This document shows positions 7,486-15,748 of a stretch of DNA of 19,033 nt, one piece after another. Source of the stretch: JBBDRW01 sp040905265 (GTDB lineage Bacteria; Bacteroidota; Rhodothermia; Balneolales; Balneolaceae); assembly GCA_040905265.1 (NCBI GenBank), contig JBBDRW010000161.1:1-19033 (forward strand). Reading direction: 5' to 3'. The notes beneath the pieces were generated by a model. It searched no databases. It was given only the letters and a program-made list of their open reading frames with translations, and was not told where the DNA came from. Made by a program: the position numbers and the translations under genes. Positions within the stretch are counted from its first letter, which is position 1; each line of letters begins with the position of its first letter.

Positions 7486-8763
7486 ATGAAAAGAATACTA
7501 TCACAAACAGGACTCTTGGGTGTAGTTTCCGTATTTCTGCTCACTGGTTGCTATTCGCAGCTTCAGACGGTTCATTACTATGACGGGTACGGCCCGGCAA
7601 CCGAAAAGGATCGATCCGAACAGAACGCACAGGCTCGCCAGGAGATTCGTGAGGAAGACCGAACCCTTTCTGCCGATCCGGAGGAGTCGTATCTGTACGG
7701 ATATGATGATGGACTGGATGAAGGGTATACCGAAGGGTGGGGTGATGCTGAACTCTACTACTTCAAAGATTATGAAACTGCGCGATGGTTCAGGGAGCAG
7801 GGCTTTACCCTTTCTGTCGGGAAGAAATTTGCAAACTACTACAACTACCACCACTTTTCCGGTTTTTACCCCTATTCAGCAAGATACTGGTACGGCCATA
7901 ATCTCTACTCTCCGGGTTGGCGAATCAATTTCAGGTTCGGAAACTGGTACCATATGAACTACAGCCACTGGCACCATTACGACCTTGCATGGTACGGGCA
8001 CCCCTATGGCTGGAATTACTATCGGTATCCGTTTTACGACCCCTATTACTACGGATATCCATACTACGGAAGTACCTATGTGTTCAATAACAACTATTAC
8101 GGATTTACTCCTTCCGGGCAGGGACGTCAGAATACGATACGCTCTTCCGGGTTGAGCAACAACAGTGACTTGAATCGAAACCGGTCGAGGGAGCGGGTAC
8201 AGTCTGCAGGGAGCGGCGTAGTTACCGGAGCCCGGTCGGCAGGTGTATCCTCCACTCCTCAACAACGTACCCGCGTTGAATCTGGCCAGGGAACCGTTGG
8301 CCGGACATCAGGGTCGGCTGTAAGAAACAGTGGTTCAGCAGAACGGTCCCGTGTGGAAGAGCGCAACGATGCAACGAGAGTTCAGAGGAGCAGGTTGTCC
8401 TATCCGGCTTCCAATTCTAATTCGGCAACTCTTTCGATTCAAAACAGAATCCATACTGAATCGGTCGGAAGAGAGACCGGTTTGAGGGCACCCGTTCAGA
8501 ATGTAAACCGTCCGAGCGGATGGGCCCGGTTCGGTCAGATGCTTCTTGAGAGCCAGAGCTTCACAGGCCCGGCGTCCCGGTCAAGAGTCTCCGTTCCTTC
8601 TTCACGATCATCCGGTGGCAGTTATGTGAACCCGGGTTCCAGTTCCGGCCGTTCGTCATCTGCCGGATCATCGTCGGTGAGAAGTTCATCGGGATCGAGT
8701 AACGGCAGCAGCGGTACCCGTTCTTCCGGTTCTTCATCCAACAACCGAAGCAGAGGAAACTGA
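7486..8763 (+). CDS. Lipoprotein with Tyr/His-rich middle and Ser/Gly/Arg low-complexity tail
   Basis: A 425-residue predicted lipoprotein: the signal peptide ends in the lipobox LTGC, with Cys22 as the lipidated residue. An acidic segment follows (about 40-75), then a YGYDDGLDEGYTEGWGDAE block. Residues of about 110-205 are exceptionally rich in Tyr, His and Trp (for example NYYRYPFYDPYYYGYPYYG). From about 215 to the end the chain is a low-complexity Ser/Gly/Arg/Asn tail. GAGG eight bases before the ATG serves as ribosome binding site. No enzymatic motif is visible. A structural, adhesive or metal-binding surface role is conceivable but unproven. It lies 150 bases after the response regulator, so it might be a target or co-transcribed. 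The codon pattern looks like that of its neighbours. Confidence 0.85.
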   Translation: MKRILSQTGLLGVVSVFLLTGCYSQLQTVHYYDGYGPATEKDRSEQNAQARQEIREEDRTLSADPEESYLYGYDDGLDEGYTEGWGDAELYYFKDYETARWFREQGFTLSVGKKFANYYNYHHFSGFYPYSARYWYGHNLYSPGWRINFRFGNWYHMNYSHWHHYDLAWYGHPYGWNYYRYPFYDPYYYGYPYYGSTYVFNNNYYGFTPSGQGRQNTIRSSGLSNNSDLNRNRSRERVQSAGSGVVTGARSAGVSSTPQQRTRVESGQGTVGRTSGSAVRNSGSAERSRVEERNDATRVQRSRLSYPASNSNSATLSIQNRIHTESVGRETGLRAPVQNVNRPSGWARFGQMLLESQSFTGPASRSRVSVPSSRSSGGSYVNPGSSSGRSSSAGSSSVRSSSGSSNGSSGTRSSGSSSNNRSRGN

Positions 8764-8929
8764 ACGGATAGAGACTCCGGTGCGATCTCTCCAGGCCCGC
8801 CCACCGGAAATAACCGGTCCTACCTTCACAATACCGGAACAGATCTCAAGTGACAAAGTTTTTCAACTATTCATCAGGAGTTTTTGCAATAGTACGGTTT
8901 TGCAAGAGCTCTCATCAAACGGTGTACAT

Positions 8930-10471
8930 ATGAAAACCCTGATTAGCGGACTGGTTTTTTTTACTCTCTGGATTATGACAATCCCGCTCTATGCTCAACA
9001 CGCCAACAATCCGTTGCTCTACAGCTACCAGGCGGTTCAGTTCAGTGATCAACAGATTTCCCACGATCCGGTCACCCTCGTTATGCCCGGAACTGCCTAT
9101 GCAAGCGGATTCGGGTCGTTTCTGGATAATCCGGCTTCGGCCGCACTCTTCGAGAACAGTTTTGGTTCCTTCGGTATGGCGTTCAGGGACAACCGTGAGG
9201 AGTCATCCTTTCTGGGAAACCGTGTTCAATCCGATAACGGCCAGATCGCACTTTCAAATCTCGGATTTCTCTACCATCTTCCAACTTCCCGTGGAAAAAT
9301 GGTAATGGGTGCCGGTTACAGCCAGCATTCGTTTTATAACCGGGCGCTGGAGATCAGCGGAAGAAATACGGAGACAACCATAACCGACGAGTTCAAGATG
9401 CCCTGGTCGGACTATCGGGAGATCGGGTTCAGTACCTATGCGACAGATTACGGCGATGAGTTTGAAGATTGGGACGAGTCGATATTCAGGGTAGGGTTTG
9501 ACCAGTATGGACACTACCTGGGAATTCATCAGGAAGGAGAGATATTGCAGCACGGATTTGGTGGCGAGTTTTCAGGCTTTTTTGCAACTGAATTTCAGCG
9601 AAACCTGATGGTCGGAATCAGTGTCGGAATCAAATCCGGCCGATCTGCATACGACCGCACGTTCCTGGAAATAGACCGGGACGGAGATTATAACAGTGAG
9701 TTTATCGACACCAATGAGGATGGAGAGGGGAATACGGATATCGACCGAATTCTGCTGGTTGATGAGGTCAGTAGTGAATTTCTCGCACTTCAAGTCCGGG
9801 GAGGCGCTATATACCGATTGAATGATCATCTCAATATCGGTGCTTCGTATACCCTTCCTGCCCGGATGACGGTCGATGAAACCTTTGATGCAAGGGTTGC
9901 AACAACGTTTGATAACGGCGTGTCGTTTGAGGATGATGTACGGGGAGAATTCACCTATCGCGTCCACTCCCCGCACCGTATCGGAGTGGGCCTTAGCCTG
10001 ACAGATATCGGTGGATGGACTGCATCCCTGGGAGCTGAGTATGCAGATTATGGGAAGACGGCAGTAGAGTTCGACTCGGATAACTTCGAAGCAGAACGGC
10101 TTGAAAACGATTTCATTTCGGATACTTACACAGATGTCTGGAATTTACGGGCTGGCCTCGCCTATGATTTGGGAGGATCGGTCACGCTTCGAGGCGGGTA
10201 TGCACATTATCCCTCCCGGTTCAGAAATCTGGACCTGGACAAAAATCACTACTCAGCCGGAGCCGGATTCAAACTCAACCAAAATACACGGCTGGAAATC
10301 GCTGCTCAATATACCACCTGGAAAGAGGATGCAGTCGTCTATAATTATGGTGCGTATGACTACTCCTCATTACCGGATGCTGCACCCGTTATCAGCGAAC
10401 AGTCAGAACTCTCATTAACGGACGTAGCCCGGCTTCAACTGATGGCAACCCTTCGGTTCAGCCTCTACTGA
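8930..10471 (+). CDS. FadL/OmpP1-like outer-membrane beta-barrel protein
   Basis: A 513-residue outer-membrane protein resembling the OmpP1/FadL/TodX family, which carries hydrophobic compounds across the outer membrane. The ATG at 8930 gives a signal peptide (FFTLWIMTIPLYAQ); an earlier in-frame ATG at 8780 would add 50 non-signal residues. The mature N terminus has the family-like GFGSFLDNPASAA segment. The remainder alternates polar and hydrophobic residues in barrel-strand fashion (IGVGLSLTDIGGWTASLGAEYADYG, LRAGLAYDLGGSVTLRGGYAHYPSRF are two such blocks). The chain ends RFSLY, a terminal aromatic as expected for insertion by the BAM machinery. Residues of about 249-272 are Asp/Asn/Gly-rich (DRDGDYNSEF, DTNEDGEGNTDIDR), resembling calcium-binding TSP3/EF-hand loops. 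The gene end overlaps the universal stress gene by 7 bases, tail to tail. The substrate is unknown. Confidence 0.82.
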   Translation: MKTLISGLVFFTLWIMTIPLYAQHANNPLLYSYQAVQFSDQQISHDPVTLVMPGTAYASGFGSFLDNPASAALFENSFGSFGMAFRDNREESSFLGNRVQSDNGQIALSNLGFLYHLPTSRGKMVMGAGYSQHSFYNRALEISGRNTETTITDEFKMPWSDYREIGFSTYATDYGDEFEDWDESIFRVGFDQYGHYLGIHQEGEILQHGFGGEFSGFFATEFQRNLMVGISVGIKSGRSAYDRTFLEIDRDGDYNSEFIDTNEDGEGNTDIDRILLVDEVSSEFLALQVRGGAIYRLNDHLNIGASYTLPARMTVDETFDARVATTFDNGVSFEDDVRGEFTYRVHSPHRIGVGLSLTDIGGWTASLGAEYADYGKTAVEFDSDNFEAERLENDFISDTYTDVWNLRAGLAYDLGGSVTLRGGYAHYPSRFRNLDLDKNHYSAGAGFKLNQNTRLEIAAQYTTWKEDAVVYNYGAYDYSSLPDAAPVISEQSELSLTDVARLQLMATLRFSLY

Positions 10472-11361
10472 GACGATTCCGACGTTTTTTCCTTTTTAGG
10501 GTTAACACTCAGTACGGCTGTATCTACATGTCTTGCCACATTGGCGGTGGTACTGCCCATCATCAGGTAACGAATACCAGTACGGCCCACCGTTGCCATG
10601 ATGACCAGATTGTATGTCTCTTCACGGAGATGTTTGAAGATCGCTTCATGAGGCGAGTCTTCTGATGTAAGAACACTGTATGTTATCTTCTCTTCAAGAT
10701 CGTGAAACGATTCTTTTGCTGTCAGTTTTAATCTCTCTTTCCTGATTTTTTTCAGAGAGGGTTCACTCTCGCTATCTTCAATCTGGTCATAGCTGAGGAC
10801 ATGCAGCAGATGAACGTTAGCTCCGGACGCCTGAGCAAATGCTTTTGCATAGGGAAAGGCCGCCGCCGCATTTTCAGAAAAATCTGTGGTTACCAATATC
10901 TTTTCAAAATTTCCCACATCAGATTCATCCTCTACAATCAAGACCGGAACGTGTGCCAAACGGAGTACTTTTTCAGCAACTGAGCCAAGGAAAAACCGGG
11001 AGAATCCGGTTCGCCCGTGTGTACTCATCACTACGAAATCATAGGATTCGGACAGATCGGAAATCGACTGTGCAGGGTTCCCGAACAGCACTATTGGCTC
11101 CTTCAGGAGCTCTTCTTGGACGTGTTCCGAAGCGACTTCACGAAGCCTCTCCTTCAGTACCCTCTCCAACTCATCGTAGTCCTGGTAGCCGCTGCCACCC
11201 ATTCCGAGTGCGTACGGCTCATCCATCTCATTTATTGGAAGATGAACGTGTACCGGAGTAATGCGTGACTGAAAGAGGCCGGCTACTTTTTCAGCAGTTT
11301 CAAGAGCTTTGGTACTCAATTCAGAGAAATCAATGGGGACGAGAATATCGGAGATGTTCAT
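10465..11361 (-). CDS. Universal stress protein with two tandem UspA domains
   Basis: A 298-residue cytoplasmic stress-response protein made of two Usp domains (about 1-145 and 152-290). Domain 1 starts MNISDILVPIDFSELSTKA and contains STHGRTGFSRFFLGSVAE. Domain 2 starts KILVTTDFSENAAAAFPYA and contains MATVGRTGIRYLMMGST. Both are close to the G-x2-G-x9-G(S/T) nucleotide-binding motif, but the first glycine is Ser in one and Ala in the other, so ATP binding is uncertain. Fused Usp pairs usually act as internal dimers. The gene is alone on the minus strand and has its own promoter (11479-11509) with a roughly 110-base leader that contains an 11-bp inverted repeat. Confidence 0.93.
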   Translation of the reverse strand: MNISDILVPIDFSELSTKALETAEKVAGLFQSRITPVHVHLPINEMDEPYALGMGGSGYQDYDELERVLKERLREVASEHVQEELLKEPIVLFGNPAQSISDLSESYDFVVMSTHGRTGFSRFFLGSVAEKVLRLAHVPVLIVEDESDVGNFEKILVTTDFSENAAAAFPYAKAFAQASGANVHLLHVLSYDQIEDSESEPSLKKIRKERLKLTAKESFHDLEEKITYSVLTSEDSPHEAIFKHLREETYNLVIMATVGRTGIRYLMMGSTTANVARHVDTAVLSVNPKKEKTSESSQ

Positions 11362-11388
11362 ACCGTGTAAGTCTGGTTATCGATTCAT

Positions 11389-11462
11389 CCAGGAGTCTGC
11401 CGGGCGTGGATGATTATCACGAGGAGACGCAGTAGATCAGACCAAGTCCCACAGACTCCTGG
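11389..11462 (-). repeat. 11-bp inverted repeat in the leader of the universal stress gene
   Basis: The arms CCAGGAGTCTG (11389-11399) and CAGACTCCTGG (11452-11462) are perfect reverse complements separated by 52 bases. On the minus-strand transcript the structure would start about 10 bases after the inferred transcription start and end 28 bases before the start codon. The enclosed loop could pair further (GTGG with CCAC). It could be a structured 5' leader or a protein-binding site. Confidence 0.6.
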
Positions 11463-11478
11463 GAGAAAGTGGCACAAC

Positions 11479-11509
11479 TAAATATAGATAGATAGGATTT
11501 GACTCCAAA
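11479..11509 (-). promoter_or_regulatory. Bacteroidetes-type promoter for the universal stress gene
   Basis: Read on the minus strand, TTTG (11509-11506) is followed after exactly 19 bases by TATATTTA (11486-11479). This matches the known Bacteroidetes -33/-7 consensus TTTG and TAnnTTTG except for the last base. Transcription would begin near 11472, giving a leader of about 110 bases. Confidence 0.6.
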
Positions 11510-11531
11510 CTTTTATGGAGGCTTTCATACG

Positions 11532-11558
11532 CCTGCCCGGTTTGGAGCCAAAGGCAGG
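11532..11558. terminator. Possible hairpin downstream of the ABC permease gene
   Basis: CCTGCC (11532-11537) pairs with GGCAGG (11553-11558), and an inner TTTG/CAAA pairing is possible, with a small bulge. It lies about 75 bases past the permease stop and before the next promoter, a fitting place for a terminator. There is no T-run on either strand, so intrinsic termination is doubtful. Confidence 0.3.
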
Positions 11559-11633
11559 AAGAGAGAAACATCAAAAATGTATGGTTGACAGGACAGTAGC
11601 CAGAATTGCTGTATCGTATCAGCCCTTCAGAGG

Positions 11634-14183
11634 CTATTCTGCCTCTATTCTGAGTATCTCCAGAGGCTTCTTTCTGAGGACTCCCCTCATATTCAGGAAA
11701 CCTGTCAACAGGGTCAGTCCAATAATCAGGAGCGAAGCGGCGAGCAGTGCCCGAAGGTCGGGTATGTAGGTCAGGTCAAAGTAAAACCACGCCAGAAACC
11801 AGCCTGAAAACAATGCAAGAATTACTCCGGCCATACAGGAGAGTAGCCCGATCAACAGATATTCAACAAACTGAATGCCATTGATCTGATTCCGGCTGGC
11901 ACCGATTGTTCGAAGCAGTACAGCTTCCCGTATTCGCTGGTATTTGCTGATTGCGATGGCACTCGTGAGTACGATCAGGCCGGTGAGTATGGTAAACATA
12001 GCCATGAAGCGGACTGCCATTGCTACCTTGTTCAGAAACTGCCGCACACTCTCCAGAACAAGGCCGACATCGATGGCAGACACATTCGGATGCTGCCTGG
12101 CAACAGCCTGCTGGAGTGAAGCAATATTTTCGTCACTGTCGGAATGGAGCATGGTGGCAAAGAATTTGGGAGCCGGTTCCAGAACGCCCGTTGGAAACAG
12201 AATGAAAAAATTGGGTTGAGGCTGTTGAAAATCAACCTCCCGAACGGAAGCAATGCGTGTCTCAACCTGAATACCCTGAATGTCGAATGTGAGGGTATCG
12301 CCGAGGGTCAGGTTCAAATCCTCAAGAATTCTGTAATCTGCAGAGATCGGTACCGTTGAACCGAGGCCGTCTGCCTCACCGATCCACTCTCCCTCCAGAA
12401 TCGTTTCCGAGTCGGTAAGAGAGTCCCGGTAGGTAACTCTGTACTCTCTGCTGAGCGCCCATCTCCGAACATTAAGGGTTGAGTCTTCACGAACCTCCTG
12501 AACCGGCCTTCCTCTCCACTCTGAAAGCCTCATGGAGACGATCGGTACATTTTGCAAGATCGTTGCGCCATACTCATTTGCCAGTTCCAGAATCTCATCA
12601 TTCTGGTCCGTCTGTATATCGAAAAAAGCAAGATTTGGCTGCGTTCCACCTGTTTGAAGGTCAATTCGCTGCAAAAGCATCTCCTGCGAAAGGTAGAGAA
12701 TTCCAATCAGAAGCATCCCCATACCAAGTGTAAGGACGAGTATGGATGTCTGATTGTTGGGACGGAATAGATTGGATATTCCCTGACGCCATATGTAGGG
12801 GAGGCTTTTCAGACGAAAGGCCCGGATCAATCGAACAAGCAGGTTGGCTGTCACTAATAGCAGGGCAACAGAGAGGTAGATACCAGCTGTAAAAACCACT
12901 GCAAAGAGCCAGCCCTCCAGCATCCAGGCCAATGTGGCAGTGATGATCAGTGTAGCCAGTCCGGCCCCGGCCAGTTTTGTTTTCATTCCGAGATGCTGCA
13001 TGGGGGAGAACTCCACATTTCGAATGGCCAGCAGTGGCGGCACCTTGTTTACACTGGCAAGCGGCAGGAGGGAACATGCCAGGCTGATGAGAACCCCGGT
13101 AGAGAGTCCCGTCAGAAGTACCGGAACCGAAATTCTCTGTACAATTTCAAAAGGGAGGAAGTCGGTAAAGAGTACCGGCAGGTAGCTTTGTATCAGCACT
13201 CCCAGGATCGCTCCTAAAATGGCTCCCGTACAACCGATTATGGCAACCTGAATGGTGAAAATGTGCAGAGCCTGACGAGAGGAGACACCCAGACAACGGA
13301 GCGTGGCAACAGTGCCGCTTTTCCGTTTGATGTAAATGTAGATAGCACTTGCCACTCCGAGTCCTCCAAGCAGGAGAGCGACAAATGCGACCATACCCAA
13401 AAACTTGCCCAGATTGTCCACGATCGCTGCAAACCGCTCCTTGCGGGACTCTACGGTTGTAGTTCGGATTTGATGTCCCCGAAGCATGGGGCGAACAGAT
13501 GAGACCAGCTCAGAGACATCTCTCTCCGGCGGAAACTGAAACCAGGTTTTATATTCGACCCGGCTGCCGCGGGTGAGCAGGCTGGTCCCTTCGACAACCT
13601 GTTTCGGTATAAATACTCTGGGCCCGATCAGGGTAAAGGCGGCAGACTCCCCGGGGACCTCCAGGATTCTTCCTGCAATAGGCAGGCTCCGGTTACCGAC
13701 CCGGATCGAGTCTCCGACAGAGAGTCCGAACTGGACCATGATGGAGTGGTCTACAAGAGCTGAATGTTCCTCCTGGTAGCTGTATGCTGCTTCCCGGGGG
13801 AGTGTCACGAGCTCTCCATACCAGGGAAAGATACCGTCAAATGCCCGAACCTGTGATAGTCGCGTTTGGCCGCTCTCGCCGTAAAGAACCATCGATGAAA
13901 ATTCAATGGAGGTGGATTGATTGCCGCCAATCGAATCGATCATTGTCTGGATCCCATCCGGGTATGGAAGTGCACTTCTCATCTCCAGATCTGCACCGAG
14001 CAGTTCCCGGGCCTGATCTTCAACGGTCAGAAGCACATCGCTTCGGAATGAGAGAATCGCAACCAGTGCAGCGACTCCGGCAATGATTCCGCTGCAGTAG
14101 AGAAACAGGCTTTTGTATCGTGACCGTGCGTCCCGCCAGGCGGTTTTAAAACTGAAAGCATCTGGGAGGTATTGCCGGATCAT
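11634..14183 (-). CDS. ybbP: YbbP-like FtsX-family ABC transporter permease
   Basis: An 849-residue inner-membrane permease, partner of the ATPase encoded just before it. One N-terminal membrane helix (about 25-46) is followed by a large extracytoplasmic domain. The first FtsX unit (about 260-370) includes a GGLGVASAIYIYIKRKSG helix and the ATLRCLGVSSRQ coupling segment. Central membrane helices lie at about 405-450 and 480-500, then a second extracytoplasmic domain, and a C-terminal FtsX unit (about 725-845) with YQRIREAVLLRTIGASRNQ. This doubled-FtsX layout and length match the YbbP family (about 800 residues). The ATG at 14183 overlaps the ATPase stop as ATGA, implying translational coupling; a longer reading from 14282 lies inside the ATPase gene and is rejected. 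In E. coli YbbAP works with TesA, and a TesA-like gene is divergent here too. Confidence 0.9.
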   Translation of the reverse strand: MIRQYLPDAFSFKTAWRDARSRYKSLFLYCSGIIAGVAALVAILSFRSDVLLTVEDQARELLGADLEMRSALPYPDGIQTMIDSIGGNQSTSIEFSSMVLYGESGQTRLSQVRAFDGIFPWYGELVTLPREAAYSYQEEHSALVDHSIMVQFGLSVGDSIRVGNRSLPIAGRILEVPGESAAFTLIGPRVFIPKQVVEGTSLLTRGSRVEYKTWFQFPPERDVSELVSSVRPMLRGHQIRTTTVESRKERFAAIVDNLGKFLGMVAFVALLLGGLGVASAIYIYIKRKSGTVATLRCLGVSSRQALHIFTIQVAIIGCTGAILGAILGVLIQSYLPVLFTDFLPFEIVQRISVPVLLTGLSTGVLISLACSLLPLASVNKVPPLLAIRNVEFSPMQHLGMKTKLAGAGLATLIITATLAWMLEGWLFAVVFTAGIYLSVALLLVTANLLVRLIRAFRLKSLPYIWRQGISNLFRPNNQTSILVLTLGMGMLLIGILYLSQEMLLQRIDLQTGGTQPNLAFFDIQTDQNDEILELANEYGATILQNVPIVSMRLSEWRGRPVQEVREDSTLNVRRWALSREYRVTYRDSLTDSETILEGEWIGEADGLGSTVPISADYRILEDLNLTLGDTLTFDIQGIQVETRIASVREVDFQQPQPNFFILFPTGVLEPAPKFFATMLHSDSDENIASLQQAVARQHPNVSAIDVGLVLESVRQFLNKVAMAVRFMAMFTILTGLIVLTSAIAISKYQRIREAVLLRTIGASRNQINGIQFVEYLLIGLLSCMAGVILALFSGWFLAWFYFDLTYIPDLRALLAASLLIIGLTLLTGFLNMRGVLRKKPLEILRIEAE

Positions 14184-14917
14184 GGCGATTCTGTCGTTAC
14201 TTCCGGTTGAGCGTGAGGGCTGTCCGCCGTGTAGAGGTCCGAGGCAACAGAACCACTTCGCAGTCGAATCACCCGGTCGCACTGTCCGGCAAGGTCCAGA
14301 TCGTGGGTAACGATGATCAGTGTGGTCCCCTCTCTTCTGTTTAGTTCAAACAGAATCTCTTCGATCTGTCTCCCGGTTTCGGTATCCAGATTTCCTGTCG
14401 GTTCATCGGCAAAGAGAATTTCCGGCCGGTTGATAAAAGCCCGGGCGATGCCTACTCGCTGCTGTTCCCCCCCGGAGAGTTGTGTCGGATAGTGGCCGGT
14501 CCGTTCCTCCAGGCCGACGCTGCGGAGAAGCTCCAGGGCTCTGTTATAAATCGGTGTATATGCACCACCCCGAAGCTCGGCCGGAACCATCACATTCTCA
14601 ATTGCAGTCAGTGTCGGGATGAGCTGAAAGGATTGAAATACGAAGCCCGTATATCTGTTTCGGATCGCAGCGAGTTGATCCTCATCCATCCTGTTGAGGT
14701 GGTGGTTTTTTAGAAAGATATCTCCTTCGGAAGGATGGTCAAGGCCGGCACAGAGTCCCAAAAGAGTCGTTTTACCGCTGCCGGACGGGCCGGTGACAGC
14801 GACACTGATCCCCGGTTCGATTGAGATTGAGACCCGGTCGAGAACGGTTAGAGATCGTTCTCCGTTTTTGTAACTTTTGCTTACACTGTCCGTTCGCAGT
14901 ATGGATTCTGATTGCAT
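14180..14917 (-). CDS. ybbA: YbbA/LolD-type ABC transporter ATP-binding protein
   Basis: A 245-residue cytoplasmic ATPase of the MacB/LolD/YbbA group, which powers mechanotransmission rather than classical transport. Walker A GPSGSGKTT lies at 43-51 (Lys49), the Q-loop at FVFQSFQLIPTLTAIENV, the signature LSGGEQQRVGIARA at about 148-160, Walker B ILFADEPTGNLD with catalytic Glu172, and the switch His205 in IIVTHD. All catalytic residues are present. The stop codon overlaps the permease start by four bases (ATGA), so the two form an operon. The start lies 57 bases from the divergent TesA-like gene. LolD is the main alternative, but the partner is a single long permease of YbbP form and the neighbour is TesA-like, which favours YbbA. 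Confidence 0.93.
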   Translation of the reverse strand: MQSESILRTDSVSKSYKNGERSLTVLDRVSISIEPGISVAVTGPSGSGKTTLLGLCAGLDHPSEGDIFLKNHHLNRMDEDQLAAIRNRYTGFVFQSFQLIPTLTAIENVMVPAELRGGAYTPIYNRALELLRSVGLEERTGHYPTQLSGGEQQRVGIARAFINRPEILFADEPTGNLDTETGRQIEEILFELNRREGTTLIIVTHDLDLAGQCDRVIRLRSGSVASDLYTADSPHAQPEVTTESP

Positions 14918-14974
14918 CAGAACTGGGGTTATTGAATGACAAGTATCTTCGAACTAAAATCGATAAAGATCATC

Positions 14975-15637
14975 ATGGGAACAATAGTAAAAAAGCGATC
15001 AGTTCCGGCTGTTACTCTTTTTATCCTTCTGTCCGTTTTTTTACACTTCCCGCACAGCGGCCTGGCAGGGGCGCAGCCGGTTACGGTCATGTTTTTCGGT
15101 GACAGCATTACAGCCGGTAACGGCCTGGAACAGGAGGAGGCTTATCCGGCACTGATTCAGGCCCGGGCCGACTCTGCCGGAATTCCCCTTACAGTGATCA
15201 ATGCCGGTGTAAGCGGAGAGACCTCGGCTGGAGGAATGCGAAGGGTGGATTGGGTTTTCCAGCGTGCGATCGACATCTTTGTCCTGGAACTCGGAGGGAA
15301 TGACGGGCTTCGGGGTATCAACCCTGATGTTACAAAATCGAATTTGCAAGGAATCATCAACCGGGTCAGGGAGCTGTCACCCGAAACCGATATTCTGTTG
15401 ACCGGTATGGAGGCGCCTCCAAATATGGGTGAGGATTATACGAATCGCTTTCGGGAGATCTTTCCGGAGCTTGCCGTGGAGAATGAACTCTCTTTTATGC
15501 CTTTTATCCTCGAGGGTGTCGCTGGAGATCCGGATTTGAACCAGGCAGATGGAATACATCCGACAGCAGAGGGGCACTCGGTGATTGCGGAGAATCTGTG
15601 GGAGTATCTGCAGGAGCTGCTCCCTGCTTCGCCATAA
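14975..15637 (+). CDS. tesA: TesA-like SGNH/GDSL esterase (lysophospholipase L1/thioesterase I)
   Basis: A 220-residue exported SGNH hydrolase that cleaves acyl esters or thioesters, by family analogy lysophospholipids and acyl-CoA. The signal peptide (KKR n-region, hydrophobic core, ending GLAGAQ) fits a start at 14975; an ATG at 14936 would add 13 residues ahead of it and is less likely. The four SGNH blocks are visible: GDSITAGNG with nucleophile Ser44, a Gly in NAGVSGETSAGG, GGNDG with the oxyanion Asn, and DGIHPTAEGH with Asp192 and His195. Length and spacing match E. coli TesA. It is divergent from the YbbA-YbbP operon, as in E. coli, where the three products are reported to function together in the envelope. 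Confidence 0.92.
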   Translation: MGTIVKKRSVPAVTLFILLSVFLHFPHSGLAGAQPVTVMFFGDSITAGNGLEQEEAYPALIQARADSAGIPLTVINAGVSGETSAGGMRRVDWVFQRAIDIFVLELGGNDGLRGINPDVTKSNLQGIINRVRELSPETDILLTGMEAPPNMGEDYTNRFREIFPELAVENELSFMPFILEGVAGDPDLNQADGIHPTAEGHSVIAENLWEYLQELLPASP

Positions 15638-15638
15638 A

Positions 15639-15661
15639 CAGCTTCCGTCAAGCGGAAGTTG
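15639..15661. terminator. Hairpin between the convergent tesA-like and SIMPL genes
   Basis: CTTCCG (15642-15647) and CGGAAG (15653-15658) form a perfect stem with a 5-nt loop, extendable to 9 pairs with one G-T. It starts 2 bases after the esterase stop. No proper T-run follows on either strand, so it may protect the 3' end or terminate weakly. Confidence 0.4.
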
Positions 15662-15748
15662 TCAGGTTCGGTACAAATCTCCGAAGCAGTACCAGGGTCA
15701 GGCAGATGCTAGTATAGGTCCGATGTCAGCTTCGCATCATGGCAGAGC

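Noticed and set aside
8803..8818. ACCGG/CCGGT hairpin after the Tyr/His-rich lipoprotein gene as a terminator
   Set aside because: The stem is only five pairs with a six-base loop and no T-run follows.
14184..14282. N-terminal extension of the ABC permease
   Set aside because: It would lie inside the ATPase gene and adds a non-membrane stretch; the ATGA-coupled start at 14183 gives the expected YbbP N terminus.
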